A stretch of DNA of 64,000 bases from positions 6,979,001 through 7,043,000 of the forward strand of contig NZ_CP068985.1 in NCBI RefSeq assembly GCF_019397265.1, given 5' to 3'. Made by a program: the position numbers and the translations under genes. Below are positions 25,531-33,594 of this stretch, in pieces. Position 1 is the stretch's first letter. Every line of letters starts with the position of its first letter. Under the pieces are notes generated by a model. It did not search any database, was not told where the DNA came from, and saw only the letters and a program-made list of their open reading frames with translations. The DNA comes from Nonomuraea coxensis DSM 45129. GTDB lineage: Bacteria; Actinomycetota; Actinomycetes; Streptosporangiales; Streptosporangiaceae.

Positions 25531-26316
25531 ATGAACGACACGCCACAGTACCGGGCCATGCTGACCTACGACGTCGAGGACTACAGCAAGCACAACAACA
25601 GCGAGCAGTACGTGCTGCAGGCCGCCATGATCCGGCTGCTGGACCTCGCGGCGGGGGCGGCGGGTCTCGGCCTGCTCGACTGGAAACGGCAGCCGCAGGG
25701 CGACGGCGAGTTCGTCGTCCTGCCGCCGGGCATCCATCCCGCCCGGCTCATCGGCCCGTTCACGGACGCGCTGCGCCAGAACCTCGACGCGCACAACGCC
25801 GCGCCGGGCCCCCGCCTTCGCCTGCGCCTGGCCATCCATGCCGGCCCGCTGCACGTGGACGGTCCCGCGGGATCCCCCGGCCGGCACGCGGTGGAGAGCG
25901 GGCGGCTGGTCAACGCCGACGCCCTGCGCGCCGCGCTGCGCGCGGTGCCGGACGCGAACCTGGGCGTGATCGTGTCCGGCACCTTCCACGACGACTACGT
26001 CGGCCAGGGCTACGGCGGACCGCCCGCGGACCGGTTCCGCCGGGTGCGGGCCAAGGTCAAGCAGCAGAGCTACGTCGCCTACGTCCATCTGCCCGGCTAC
26101 GACGTCCGCTCCGTTCCCGAACTGGCGTCCTTCGACGCCGAGGACGGCGGCAAGGACGCGAGCCCGCCCCCGCGGCCTCCCGGGGACGGCCGTCACGTGA
26201 GCGTCGCGGGCGACTGGTACGGCGGCAACGAGTTCCGCGTCTCCGGCGACGGCACGAGCAACATCGCCGGTCGCGACCTCACGGTCACCGACCGGCCGCG
26301 GGACCGGCGGCCATGA
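25531..26316 (+). CDS. Class III nucleotidyl cyclase-like protein with C-terminal WYGG/AGRDL tail
   Basis: 261 aa. Residues 5-190 match the class III cyclase layout: MLTYDVEDYS carries a candidate first metal Asp (14), QPQGDGEFVVLP the second (Asp58 in GDG), RLRLAIHAGPLHV the central strand-turn, and GRLVNADALRAAL the G-x-x-V-N-x-A region (Asn128). Metal Asps seem retained, so it may make a cyclic nucleotide; the transition-state Arg is displaced by one residue. A linker of Pro/Asp leads to a Gly-rich tail (224-252) with WYGG and AGRDL. AGGAG precedes the ATG. It overlaps the next gene by 4 nt. A Pycsar PycC-like role is inferred. Confidence 0.65.
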   Translation: MNDTPQYRAMLTYDVEDYSKHNNSEQYVLQAAMIRLLDLAAGAAGLGLLDWKRQPQGDGEFVVLPPGIHPARLIGPFTDALRQNLDAHNAAPGPRLRLRLAIHAGPLHVDGPAGSPGRHAVESGRLVNADALRAALRAVPDANLGVIVSGTFHDDYVGQGYGGPPADRFRRVRAKVKQQSYVAYVHLPGYDVRSVPELASFDAEDGGKDASPPPRPPGDGRHVSVAGDWYGGNEFRVSGDGTSNIAGRDLTVTDRPRDRRP

Positions 26317-28367
26317 CCGAGGAGAGCCCTGGCCAGGAACTGCTGGACGCCGAGCCTGAGGACCTCTCCGCCGCCGGGCAGACGCCGTCCCTGGCCGAGC
26401 GCATCGAGCAGGAGCAGAAGGAGCGCCGGCTCCGCGCCGAGATCATCGACGTCGGGCAGAGCTGGTACGGCGGATCGTCCTATACGGCGGAGCGGGGCGC
26501 CGCCCTCTACGGCGCGGGCCGCGACCTCATCCAGTACTTCGGCGCCGAGGAGGAGGCGGTCCACACCCAACCGCTGTCCGCCGCGGAGCTCGCGGAGATC
26601 CGGGCGTGCCTCCTGACGACGCCCTCCCAGCACGAGCTGGCGGCCCACCTGGCGAGCGCCCCCGTGGTCCTGCTCAGAGGCGAGTCGCACAGCGGACGCT
26701 GGACCGCGGCGGTCTGCGCCCTCCTGGAGCACGGGCTGACCTGCAGCCACCTGGTCGCCAGGGATCCGAAGAAGATCCGGGCGCGGGATCTGCGCCCCGG
26801 TCACGGGTACGTGATGCGCGTCGACGACGTCTCCTGGCCACGCCATCCCCAGGCGGTGATCGACCAGCTCTCGGCGGTGGCCCGCGAGAGCGGCGCCGCC
26901 ATCGTGGCCCTCGTCCCCGGCTCGTGCGCGGTCACCAAGTGCGTGGTCACGCACGTGGCTCCGGCGGCCGGTGACATCGTCCGTCAGTGGCTCGCGCACC
27001 TGGTGCCGGGGATCGAGCCGCAACTCGACGACCTCCGGGAGGCCCTGGACGAGCATGTGGTGGGCTGCCGCCCCTGGCAGGCCGTCAACACCGCCGTCCA
27101 GCTCTCGGACGGTCTGCGGCGCGGCCGGCGGCTCGCCGACATGATCGCCGACCTGCCCTACACGGCCCTCGCCGGGCTGCCCGAAAGCCTGAAGCAGAGC
27201 GAGCCCGCTCTGAGCAGGCATTTCCTGATCAGCAGCGCGGTTCTGTACGGCCTGCCCGAGGCGATCGTCTCCGAGGCAGCGCTCGCCCTGGCGTACCGGA
27301 TCAGGCAGGACGAGCAGCGCGACCCCGCGGACGAGGAGGAACAGGGTCTCCCGGTGTGGGAGCGGCTGAGCGAGTGGATCGAGCATCCGACCCTCGACGC
27401 GACGCGGACGCATCGCGGCGGCGAGGGACAGCGCATCGAGCTCCGGCCGGGGATGGCCGATCGGCTGCTGACCACGATCTGGGAGCAGTTGCCCGGGGTC
27501 CGGCCCGCGCTCTACGACTGGCTCACCGACCTGGTGGCCGACGACGACTGGCGGGTGCAGCTCAAGGCCGCCCACGCGGTCGGCAAGCTCGCGACGAGCG
27601 ACTTCGACGTCATCGACAAGCGGTTCTTCACCCCCTGGAGCGAGGACGCGGGTCAGGCGAAAGTGCTCGCCTGGGCGGTGGAGTCCGCGGCTCTCGCCGA
27701 CGCGGACGTCGCCGCCCTGGTCCGCCGGCGGCTCAAGACCTGGACAACGGGCTCCTACGCCCAGCGCATCTCGGCGGCGCTGGCGTACGGCTCCTCCGTC
27801 GGCGTCCGTCACGTCAAGGAGGCGCTGGAGGCCCTGCACACGGTCGCGGCCGGCGCGGTGTGGTGGGAGACGTGCGACGGCGTCGCGCGCTCGGTGGCCG
27901 AGATCTACACGTCCGAGACCGCCGCGAAGGTGCTGGGGGCGCTGGCGCGCTGGGTGGGAGGCGAGCATCCCGGAGAACGGCTCAGCGCGGCGCTCGCCTT
28001 CGTCCGCCTGGCCACCGCGGAGCAGGAGGATGAGTCGCACCCACCGCTCTGGCGCCACGAACCCGTGAGCGACCTGGGGCTGCTCTGGTTCAACGCGCTC
28101 GATCTCGGGCTGTCGGCCACCCACGGGCGCAGGCGGTTCCGTCCCTACACGCCGTCCGCCTGGACGCTCATGGCGAGATGGGCGGAGAGGGCGGCGTCGG
28201 AGCCGGTGATCGGCGCCGTCGTCCACGAGGTGATCCGCAGAACCACCGTGAGAGTGCGGCCCTCCTGGCTGTTCCACCTGCACCTGTGGCACCGGCGGGG
28301 ATCGATCACCGCCGACCAGTTCACCCATTACCTGCGGCTCGTGAAGGAAGGACGGTCATGCCCCTAG
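26313..28367 (+). CDS. Large NTPase-like protein: WYGG/AGRDL motif, degenerate P-loop, HEAT-like C-terminus
   Basis: 684 aa, cytosolic. Residues 51-72 repeat the WYGG-x13-AGRDL element seen at the end of the preceding cyclase-like protein. Residues 117-131 (APVVLLRGESHSGRWT) look like a Walker A in which Arg replaces the Lys, and GYVMRVDDVSW (165-175) resembles Walker B. From about 430 to 620 the sequence is Ala/Leu-rich helical pairs (WRVQLKAAHAVGKLAT, QRISAALAYGSS) suggesting HEAT/armadillo repeats. This is a STAND/NLR-like layout, sensor repeats behind an NTPase, though no standard family is certain. ATGA overlap with the cyclase and a 10-nt overlap with the next gene place it in the middle of an operon. 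Confidence 0.65.
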   Translation: MTEESPGQELLDAEPEDLSAAGQTPSLAERIEQEQKERRLRAEIIDVGQSWYGGSSYTAERGAALYGAGRDLIQYFGAEEEAVHTQPLSAAELAEIRACLLTTPSQHELAAHLASAPVVLLRGESHSGRWTAAVCALLEHGLTCSHLVARDPKKIRARDLRPGHGYVMRVDDVSWPRHPQAVIDQLSAVARESGAAIVALVPGSCAVTKCVVTHVAPAAGDIVRQWLAHLVPGIEPQLDDLREALDEHVVGCRPWQAVNTAVQLSDGLRRGRRLADMIADLPYTALAGLPESLKQSEPALSRHFLISSAVLYGLPEAIVSEAALALAYRIRQDEQRDPADEEEQGLPVWERLSEWIEHPTLDATRTHRGGEGQRIELRPGMADRLLTTIWEQLPGVRPALYDWLTDLVADDDWRVQLKAAHAVGKLATSDFDVIDKRFFTPWSEDAGQAKVLAWAVESAALADADVAALVRRRLKTWTTGSYAQRISAALAYGSSVGVRHVKEALEALHTVAAGAVWWETCDGVARSVAEIYTSETAAKVLGALARWVGGEHPGERLSAALAFVRLATAEQEDESHPPLWRHEPVSDLGLLWFNALDLGLSATHGRRRFRPYTPSAWTLMARWAERAASEPVIGAVVHEVIRRTTVRVRPSWLFHLHLWHRRGSITADQFTHYLRLVKEGRSCP

Positions 28368-29203
28368 CGAAGATCATCAGGCGGCCCGTGCTCGTGCAGC
28401 GCTGGTCGAGGTTCCCGGCCGCGCAGGGGGAGCCGCGGAAGGCGGCGGCGCTCGCCGAGGAGGCGGAGGTGACCCCGGAGGACGCCTCCTATGTCTTCAC
28501 CGCCCCGTCGGAAGGCGACGGGTACAGGTTCAAGGTCAGGGTCTGGCTCTGGCGCCGCTCCGCGACCGGGGCCCTCATCTTCCGCCCCTGGAAGGAGCTG
28601 AGAGAGGATCAGGACCATCTCATCAAGGACGTCGTTCGCGAGAACGTCCGTGAGACGCTGCGCAAGCACAGCGTCTTCGCGCCGGCGGAGGCGGAGCGGG
28701 CCGCGAAGGAGGCTCTCGGTGAGCGGCTCAAGGAGCGGCCGTCGGACTCCGTGGCCGGAACCTGGCGGGCGACCATCGAGGTGGACGTGCCGGAGGAGGT
28801 CAGGCAGCTGCGCTGCGCCCACGAGAGCAGGCTCTACCGGATCACGTCGCGGGCCAAGCAGATCGAGGTGCACATCCAGGAGTTGAGCACCTCGCGCCGC
28901 CTCTGCGCGCAGTTCCTGACCGAGGCGACGGACGGCGCGACGGCGCGGCATGCCGTCCGGCTCACGCAGGCGATCGAGAAGGTCGCGGACATCACCGACG
29001 GCATGCTCGACGAACGGGAGGAGAAGGCCGAGAAGCTCTTCCAGCTCCTGGCCAAGATCGTCGACGCCCAGCGGCACGCGAACGCCTTCGAGCTGGTCAT
29101 GTCCAGCGAGAGCGCCCTGCGGGCGGCGTTCGAGCGGCTCGGCGTCCCTCTTCCGCAGCCGAGCCCCGACTCGCCGTTCGCCCTCATGGAGGAGCCGGGG
29201 TGA
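28358..29203 (+). CDS. Helical protein of the cyclase-NTPase operon, unknown function
   Basis: 281 aa, no TM or signal peptide. A beta-containing N-terminal part (YVFTAPSEGDGYRFKVRVWLWRRS) is followed by long charged helices (ENVRETLRKHSVFAPAEAERAAKEALGERLKER; DEREEKAEKLFQLLAKIVDAQRH). A strand-rich domain leading into a coiled-coil recalls SPFH/Band 7 proteins, but the match is weak and I give it only as a possibility. GAAGGA precedes the ATG, which overlaps the NTPase stop by 10 nt, so it belongs to the same transcription unit. Its end overlaps the convergent PycTM-like gene by 20 bp. Confidence 0.6.
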   Translation: MPLAKIIRRPVLVQRWSRFPAAQGEPRKAAALAEEAEVTPEDASYVFTAPSEGDGYRFKVRVWLWRRSATGALIFRPWKELREDQDHLIKDVVRENVRETLRKHSVFAPAEAERAAKEALGERLKERPSDSVAGTWRATIEVDVPEEVRQLRCAHESRLYRITSRAKQIEVHIQELSTSRRLCAQFLTEATDGATARHAVRLTQAIEKVADITDGMLDEREEKAEKLFQLLAKIVDAQRHANAFELVMSSESALRAAFERLGVPLPQPSPDSPFALMEEPG

Positions 29204-29759
29204 GCGCGAGGTCCACCAGCACCGCGCCCACCGTGCCGGCCAGCCCGGCGAGGAGCAGCCAGAACCCCCAGCGGATCAGCCGGTACTTCTGGCCGACGAT
29301 GGCGCTGACCCGGTGGAGCTGGTCGGCGAGCCGTTCCAGCCCCATGGCCGACGACCCGGCCAGCGCCCGGGACAGCTCCGCGGCCGAGTCGAAGCGGAGC
29401 ACGTCGGCGTAGTACATGACCGCGTCGTCGCGCCGTCTCCTCCGGTCCAGCCGGGGGTAGACGGCGCGGGCGAGCACGAGCACGGACGCCACCGCGGAGG
29501 CCACGCCGGCCCACCACAGCCACTCGACGGAGTCGGAGAGCCGGAACGGTGACCAGCTCCCGGCCAGCAGGCCGCCCGTGACGGCTCCGAGCCCGACGCC
29601 GACGATGCCGAGCAGCACCTGGGCCTTGGCGTCGGCCCGGTTGAGCTCCTCACGGGTCTCCGCCAGCATCTGGCGGGCGTAGGCCCGGATGTCCTCGTGA
29701 GCGGACGTGCTCCGCTCCTGGCCGGCCGGGTCGAGGGCGCGCGCGATCCTACGGAGCAT
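29184..29759 (-). CDS. Pycsar-effector-like three-TM membrane protein (PycTM/DUF5706 type)
   Basis: 191 aa. An amphipathic N-terminal helix leads into LNRADAKAQVLLGIVGVGLGAV, where the Ala-Asp-x-Lys-Ala-x-x-Leu-Leu pattern directly before TM1 is typical of Pycsar TM effectors. TM2 spans about 78-102, a cytoplasmic helical part includes MYYADVLRF, and LHRVSAIVGQKYRLIRWG precedes TM3 (about 163-186). In Pycsar, cyclic pyrimidine nucleotides activate such proteins to damage the membrane and abort infection. GGAG sits 6 nt before the ATG. It is encoded convergently with the cyclase operon rather than inside it, so pairing is inferred; solitary homologues are common in actinomycetes. Confidence 0.75.
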   Translation of the reverse strand: MLRRIARALDPAGQERSTSAHEDIRAYARQMLAETREELNRADAKAQVLLGIVGVGLGAVTGGLLAGSWSPFRLSDSVEWLWWAGVASAVASVLVLARAVYPRLDRRRRRDDAVMYYADVLRFDSAAELSRALAGSSAMGLERLADQLHRVSAIVGQKYRLIRWGFWLLLAGLAGTVGAVLVDLALTPAPP

Positions 29760-29861
29760 GCGAGGCTCCGTGACGAGGAGTGATCACACTGCCGAGCATC
29801 CCATGAGCGGCCTCTCGGGGCACCCCCTGGAGATGAGGGCGTCTGCGTGTTACATATCGGA

Positions 29862-29879
29862 CATCAGGCACTCCTGATG
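29862..29879. promoter_or_regulatory. Inverted repeat before the lactonase remnant
   Basis: CATCAGG-CACT-CCTGATG, a perfect 7-bp dyad just upstream of the GGAGG site of the lactonase gene. Its position fits a repressor operator for the former catabolic operon. Confidence 0.35.
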
Positions 29880-29890
29880 GAGGAACACGC

Positions 29891-30576
29891 ATGAAACTCC
29901 ACATCCTTGACTGCGGAGCGATGAGCTGTGACCTGACCTGGCTGCTTCTCAAGCCCGGCCGCACCATCCGGCCCAGGGACGAGCGCGATCGTCCCGTCGA
30001 GTGGTACCCCTGCACCACCCACGCCGTGCTCATCGAGACCGGCGAGGGCACCCTCCTGTGGGACACGAGCTGCCCCTGCGGCTGGGAGACCCGCTGGAAG
30101 TCCACCGGGCTGCAGGAGTTCTTCCCATACGACCAGGTCAGCGACGAGCAGTACCTCGACGCGCAGCTCGGCCGGCTCGGCGCCGACCCGGCGAGCCTCG
30201 ACTACGTCGTCCTGTCGCACCTGCACTTCGACCACGCCGGCAACGTCCGCATGTTCGAGGGCACCGGCGCCCGGCTGGTCTGCAACGACAAGGAGAAGGA
30301 GTTCGCGTTCGGCTACGCGGGCGCCTTCGACGGAGCCCACCTGAAGGCCGACTACGAGGGCCTTGACTTCACGACCGTCTCCGGCGACACCGAGATCCTG
30401 CCCGGCGTCACGCTCATCGAGGCCCCCGGCCACACCGTGGGCACGATACCGCCTGGTACGCCTCCGTGGAGAAGATCCGCGCCCTGGCCGAGCGTACGAA
30501 CGCCCAGGTCGTCTTCGGCCACGACGCCGCCCAGCTCCGCTCCCTGCGGACCGCGCCGGACGGCTTCTACCAGTGA
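29891..30576 (+). pseudogene. N-acyl homoserine lactone/gamma-butyrolactone lactonase (MBL fold), internal deletion
   Basis: The first 185 codons encode a metallo-beta-lactamase-fold lactonase with the zinc motif SHLHFDHAG and the EAPGHTVG block. Near 30441 the frame shifts and the expected strand with the metal Asp (the L-x-G-D-A block) is missing. The remainder, in another frame from about 30442 to the TGA at 30574, still encodes the genuine C-terminus (TAWYASVEKIRALAERTNAQ, VVFGHD). A deletion of roughly 100-150 bp that is not a multiple of three explains this. As read, the frame instead runs on into the next gene. It was the first gene of a lactonase-dehydrogenase operon. Confidence 0.85.
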
Positions 30577-30586
30577 GGAGCGCCCC

Positions 30587-31237
30587 ATGACGTTCGCCGT
30601 CCCCGCCGACCCCGAGTCGGTCTTCACCTACGGCGCCCCGGCGCTGAAGTTCGGTCCCGGCGCCGCCGCCGAGATCGGCTTCGACCTCGCCCAGTACGGC
30701 GTCCGCCGCGTCCTGGTCGTCACCGACGCCCGGGTGGCCGCGACCGGCGCCCCCGCCCGCGTCGCCGAACAGCTCTCCGGATACGGCATGGAGGCGCGCG
30801 TCTACGACGGCGTGCACGTCGAGCCGACCGACGAGAGCCTGGAGGCGGCCGTGGAGCACGCGCGGGCGAGCGGCCCGTGGGACGCCTACGTCGCCGTCGG
30901 CGGCGGCTCCAGCATCGACACGTCCAAGGCCGTCAACCTGCTCACCACGAACCCCGGCACGCTCCTCGACTACGTCAACGTGCCCGTCGGCGCCGGCCTG
31001 GCCCCGTCGCGGCCGCTCAAGCCGCTGGTCGCGGTGCCGACGACCACCGGCACCGGCTCGGAGTCCACCACGATCTGCGTGCTGGACGTGCTGGAGCTGA
31101 AGGTGAAGACCGGCATCAGCCATCCGCGGCTGCGACCGGTGCTGGCCGTGGTGGACCCCGGCCTGACCATGACGCAGCCGGCGGGCGTGACGGCCGCGGC
31201 CGGCATGGACATCCTCTGCCACGCGCTGGAGAGCTAC
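30587..31237 (+). pseudogene. Iron-containing alcohol dehydrogenase (hydroxyacid-oxoacid transhydrogenase-like), 5' part
   Basis: N-terminal 217 codons of a group III iron alcohol dehydrogenase: VGGGSSIDTSKAVNLL nucleotide-binding loop, TGTGSESTT, and DILCHALESY with the first metal His. The reading stops five codons later inside an inserted IS element; the rest resumes at 34848. GAGGAG precedes the ATG at 30587. The family oxidises gamma-hydroxybutyrate-type substrates, which fits the lactonase upstream (compare the Agrobacterium blc operon). The gene is inactivated. Confidence 0.9.
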
Positions 31238-31266
31238 CAGAATCGTCGGTAGTGCTCCGGCCTTCA

Positions 31267-33052
31267 GGACCCCGTTTGGGGATCTCTCATTACGCGCATT
31301 TGCCGAGCAATCGGGATAAATGGGTTCTTCGTGTTGGATCAGGTGGAATGCCGTGTTCCCAGGCGTGGATGCGGATCAGGTTGACGGCTGCTGCGGCCAG
31401 GCAGTGGCCCAGGTGGGTGCGTTGCAGGCCGTGGTAGCGGCTGCGGCGCAGGCCGGTGCGGGAGGTCAGCTGGTGGATGGTGGCCTCGATGCCGGCGCGC
31501 GGCCGATAGCGGTGCCGCCAGGCGGGGGTGTCCTGCTCGTGGCGGCGTTGCTGGAGGGCGGCCCGCTGGCGGGGGTGGCGCAGGGTCAGCGTCCGTCCCC
31601 ACTGCGGGTTGTCGGCCGTGGTGCAACGCTGCCGCAGCGGGCAGGCGCGGCAGCCGGCGGCGGCGAAACGTACCTGGATAACGGGGACGCCCCTGGCCGA
31701 GTGGGCCGGGACCCAGGAGATGCTGGTTTGCCCGCCGGGGCAGACGGCGGTGCGCGCCTGGTCGTCGATGCGGAAGTCCTCGTGGGTGAAGCGGCCGTCA
31801 GCCGCGGCCGCGGTGATGGGGCGGGCCGGGCCGATGAGGACGACGCCGCGGGTGCCGGCGGCCTCGACCAGGTTCGCCGCGGTGACGTAGCCGCTGTCGA
31901 GCAGGTGCTCGGCGGGCAGCAGACCGCGTCGCTCAAGACGCTGGTGGATGCCCGGCAGCGCGGCGCTGTCATCACCGTCGGCGGCGGTGCCGGTGGCCAC
32001 GTCCGTGATCAGGCGGGGCGCGTCCGCCTCGCAGGTCTCGGTCACGTGCAGGGTGTAGCCGACCCAGCCCTGCCCGCGCTTGACCCCGTAGCGGGCCTGC
32101 GGGTCGTGCGGGCTGGCCATGCGCTGGGCCCCGGGCGGCAACTGTGCGCCTTCGCGGGCCTGCACGCCGTGCTCGTCGCGCAGGTACTGCTCATCCCAGC
32201 AGCGGCGCAGCGCCGCCAGGGCGGGGATCAGAGGCAGCCATGCCGGCGCCTTCGCATCCTCGATCTTCTCCAGCAGGAAGAAGCCGTCTTCGCCCACCTG
32301 CCGCAGCCATTGCTCGCGATCGGCACCAGGCAGGTCCCCGTGCCAGGAGTCGATCCGCTCCCCATAGCGGCGCAGCCACCGCTCCTCCTGCCCTGCCAGC
32401 ACCTCCTCAAGCCAGGACGGGTGCGCAGCGGCCAGGGCCTCCAGCGCCGTGCGCAGCACCTCGCCGACGAACTCCATCCGGTTGAGCAGCCGCACATCGG
32501 CCAAGACCTTGGTGGAATCCGTCCGCTGCCGCCCGCGCGGGCGCAGCAGCCCGCGAGCGGCGGCTGCCTCCAGCACCGCCTCGAAGATCTTCTCCTCCAG
32601 GCCGTGCTCGGCCAGCCGTGCGCGGAAGTCGCTGAGCACGCTGTGGTCGAACCCCGGGTCTGTCAGCTCCAGCCCCAAAAGGTATTTCCAGTCCATCCGG
32701 GCTCGCACCGCCTCGGCCGCCTGCCTGTCGGAGAGGTTGTCGGCGTACTGCAACACCGACACCGCCGCCAGCGCGCCCGGCGAGATGGCCGGGCGCCCAT
32801 CGGCTGGAAACGCCTCGGCGAACAACTCGTCGGAGAACACCTCGCCCAGCGCATCACGCAGCCACACCGCCAGGGTGCCCTTGGGGAAGGCCGCCGCGAC
32901 CACCCGGGCCGTCAGCTCGGGCACCTGTCGCCCACGTCGCTTCTCCAGCATCGATCTCATCTCCCTCGCCCACGCGCCGCCTTTCACCATCAGTGTCGAT
33001 TTGATAGCTCAATGAACACAATGGTCGTAATGAGAGATCCCCAACGGGGTCC
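31267..33052 (-). mobile_element. IS1182-type insertion sequence
   Basis: 1786 bp with near-perfect terminal inverted repeats of 27-28 bp (left 31267-31294, right 33026-33052, starting GGACCCCGTT and ending TCTCATTACG, one T indel). TTCA occurs directly outside both ends (31263-31266 and 33053-33056), giving a 4-bp target duplication. The target is the loop of the left-end hairpin of the surrounding IS605-type element. Confidence 0.9.
31290..32990 (-). CDS. IS1182-family DDE transposase
   Basis: 566 aa and apparently intact. Residues 60-130 form the DUF772 helical domain (LAAVSVLQYADNLSDRQAAEAVRARMDWKYLLGLEL). RTDSTKVLADVRLLNRMEFVGEVLRTALEALA supplies the first catalytic Asp. A later block with four Cys (CRACPLRQRCTT and a preceding CPGGQ) is the zinc-like insertion seen in this family. 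The stop codon lies inside the left terminal inverted repeat. Start choice: the first ATG; a second at residue 11 or 14 is possible. Confidence 0.92.
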   Translation of the reverse strand: MVKGGAWAREMRSMLEKRRGRQVPELTARVVAAAFPKGTLAVWLRDALGEVFSDELFAEAFPADGRPAISPGALAAVSVLQYADNLSDRQAAEAVRARMDWKYLLGLELTDPGFDHSVLSDFRARLAEHGLEEKIFEAVLEAAAARGLLRPRGRQRTDSTKVLADVRLLNRMEFVGEVLRTALEALAAAHPSWLEEVLAGQEERWLRRYGERIDSWHGDLPGADREQWLRQVGEDGFFLLEKIEDAKAPAWLPLIPALAALRRCWDEQYLRDEHGVQAREGAQLPPGAQRMASPHDPQARYGVKRGQGWVGYTLHVTETCEADAPRLITDVATGTAADGDDSAALPGIHQRLERRGLLPAEHLLDSGYVTAANLVEAAGTRGVVLIGPARPITAAAADGRFTHEDFRIDDQARTAVCPGGQTSISWVPAHSARGVPVIQVRFAAAGCRACPLRQRCTTADNPQWGRTLTLRHPRQRAALQQRRHEQDTPAWRHRYRPRAGIEATIHQLTSRTGLRRSRYHGLQRTHLGHCLAAAAVNLIRIHAWEHGIPPDPTRRTHLSRLLGKCA

Positions 33053-33053
33053 T

Positions 33054-33572
33054 TCAGGCCGGGGGTGAAGCCGACCGTCTCGCGTAGCGGGGCAAGGACA
33101 GCCGATTCGCCGCCAGGCGGACCGGCGTCCACCCTGCTCGGACCGGCCGGTTCTGCTGCTCGATGTACTGGCGCAGGACACTGATGGCAGCTGCGCCTGC
33201 CGACCCGGCGAAGTAGGAGCCCGGCCACAGCTTGTTCGCCCGGTAGTAGTGGTGGGCCGGTTCGGGGAACTCGGTGCGCATCCGCCGCGAGGACACCCCT
33301 TTCAACGAGTTGACGAGCTTGGACAGGGCGATCTTGGGTGGGAAGTTCACCAGCGGGTGGACGTGATTGTTCTCGCCGTTGAACTCGCTCGGTTCGGTCT
33401 CGAAGTCGGCGCGCACATCCCTCATGATCTCTTCCAGCCTCATGATCTCTTCCAGCCGTGTCAGGTGCTCGCCGTTGAAGACCTGGTGGCGGAACATTGG
33501 TCACGAAAACCAATGAGCGTGCAGGACGAAAACGCAGTGCCTGCCGGTCCCGATATCGCGGTACTCGGCCAT
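33054..33572 (-). pseudogene. tnpA: IS200-type tnpA (HUH/Y1 transposase), frameshifted
   Basis: The sequence starts at the ATG at 33570-33572 (MAEYRDIGTGRHCVFVLHAH), then a missing T shifts the frame into a stop within the expected HLVFVTKYRHQ block, and an extra base restores it a few codons later. The remainder keeps the HUH motif (NHVHPLVNF), and LRQYIEQQ carries the catalytic Tyr. An 18-bp tandem duplication gives RLEEIM-RLEEIM. Single-strand transposase function is therefore lost. Its last codon and stop lie in the left-end hairpin. Confidence 0.85.
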
Positions 33573-33594
33573 AAGCCAATAGTAGGATGATCGT

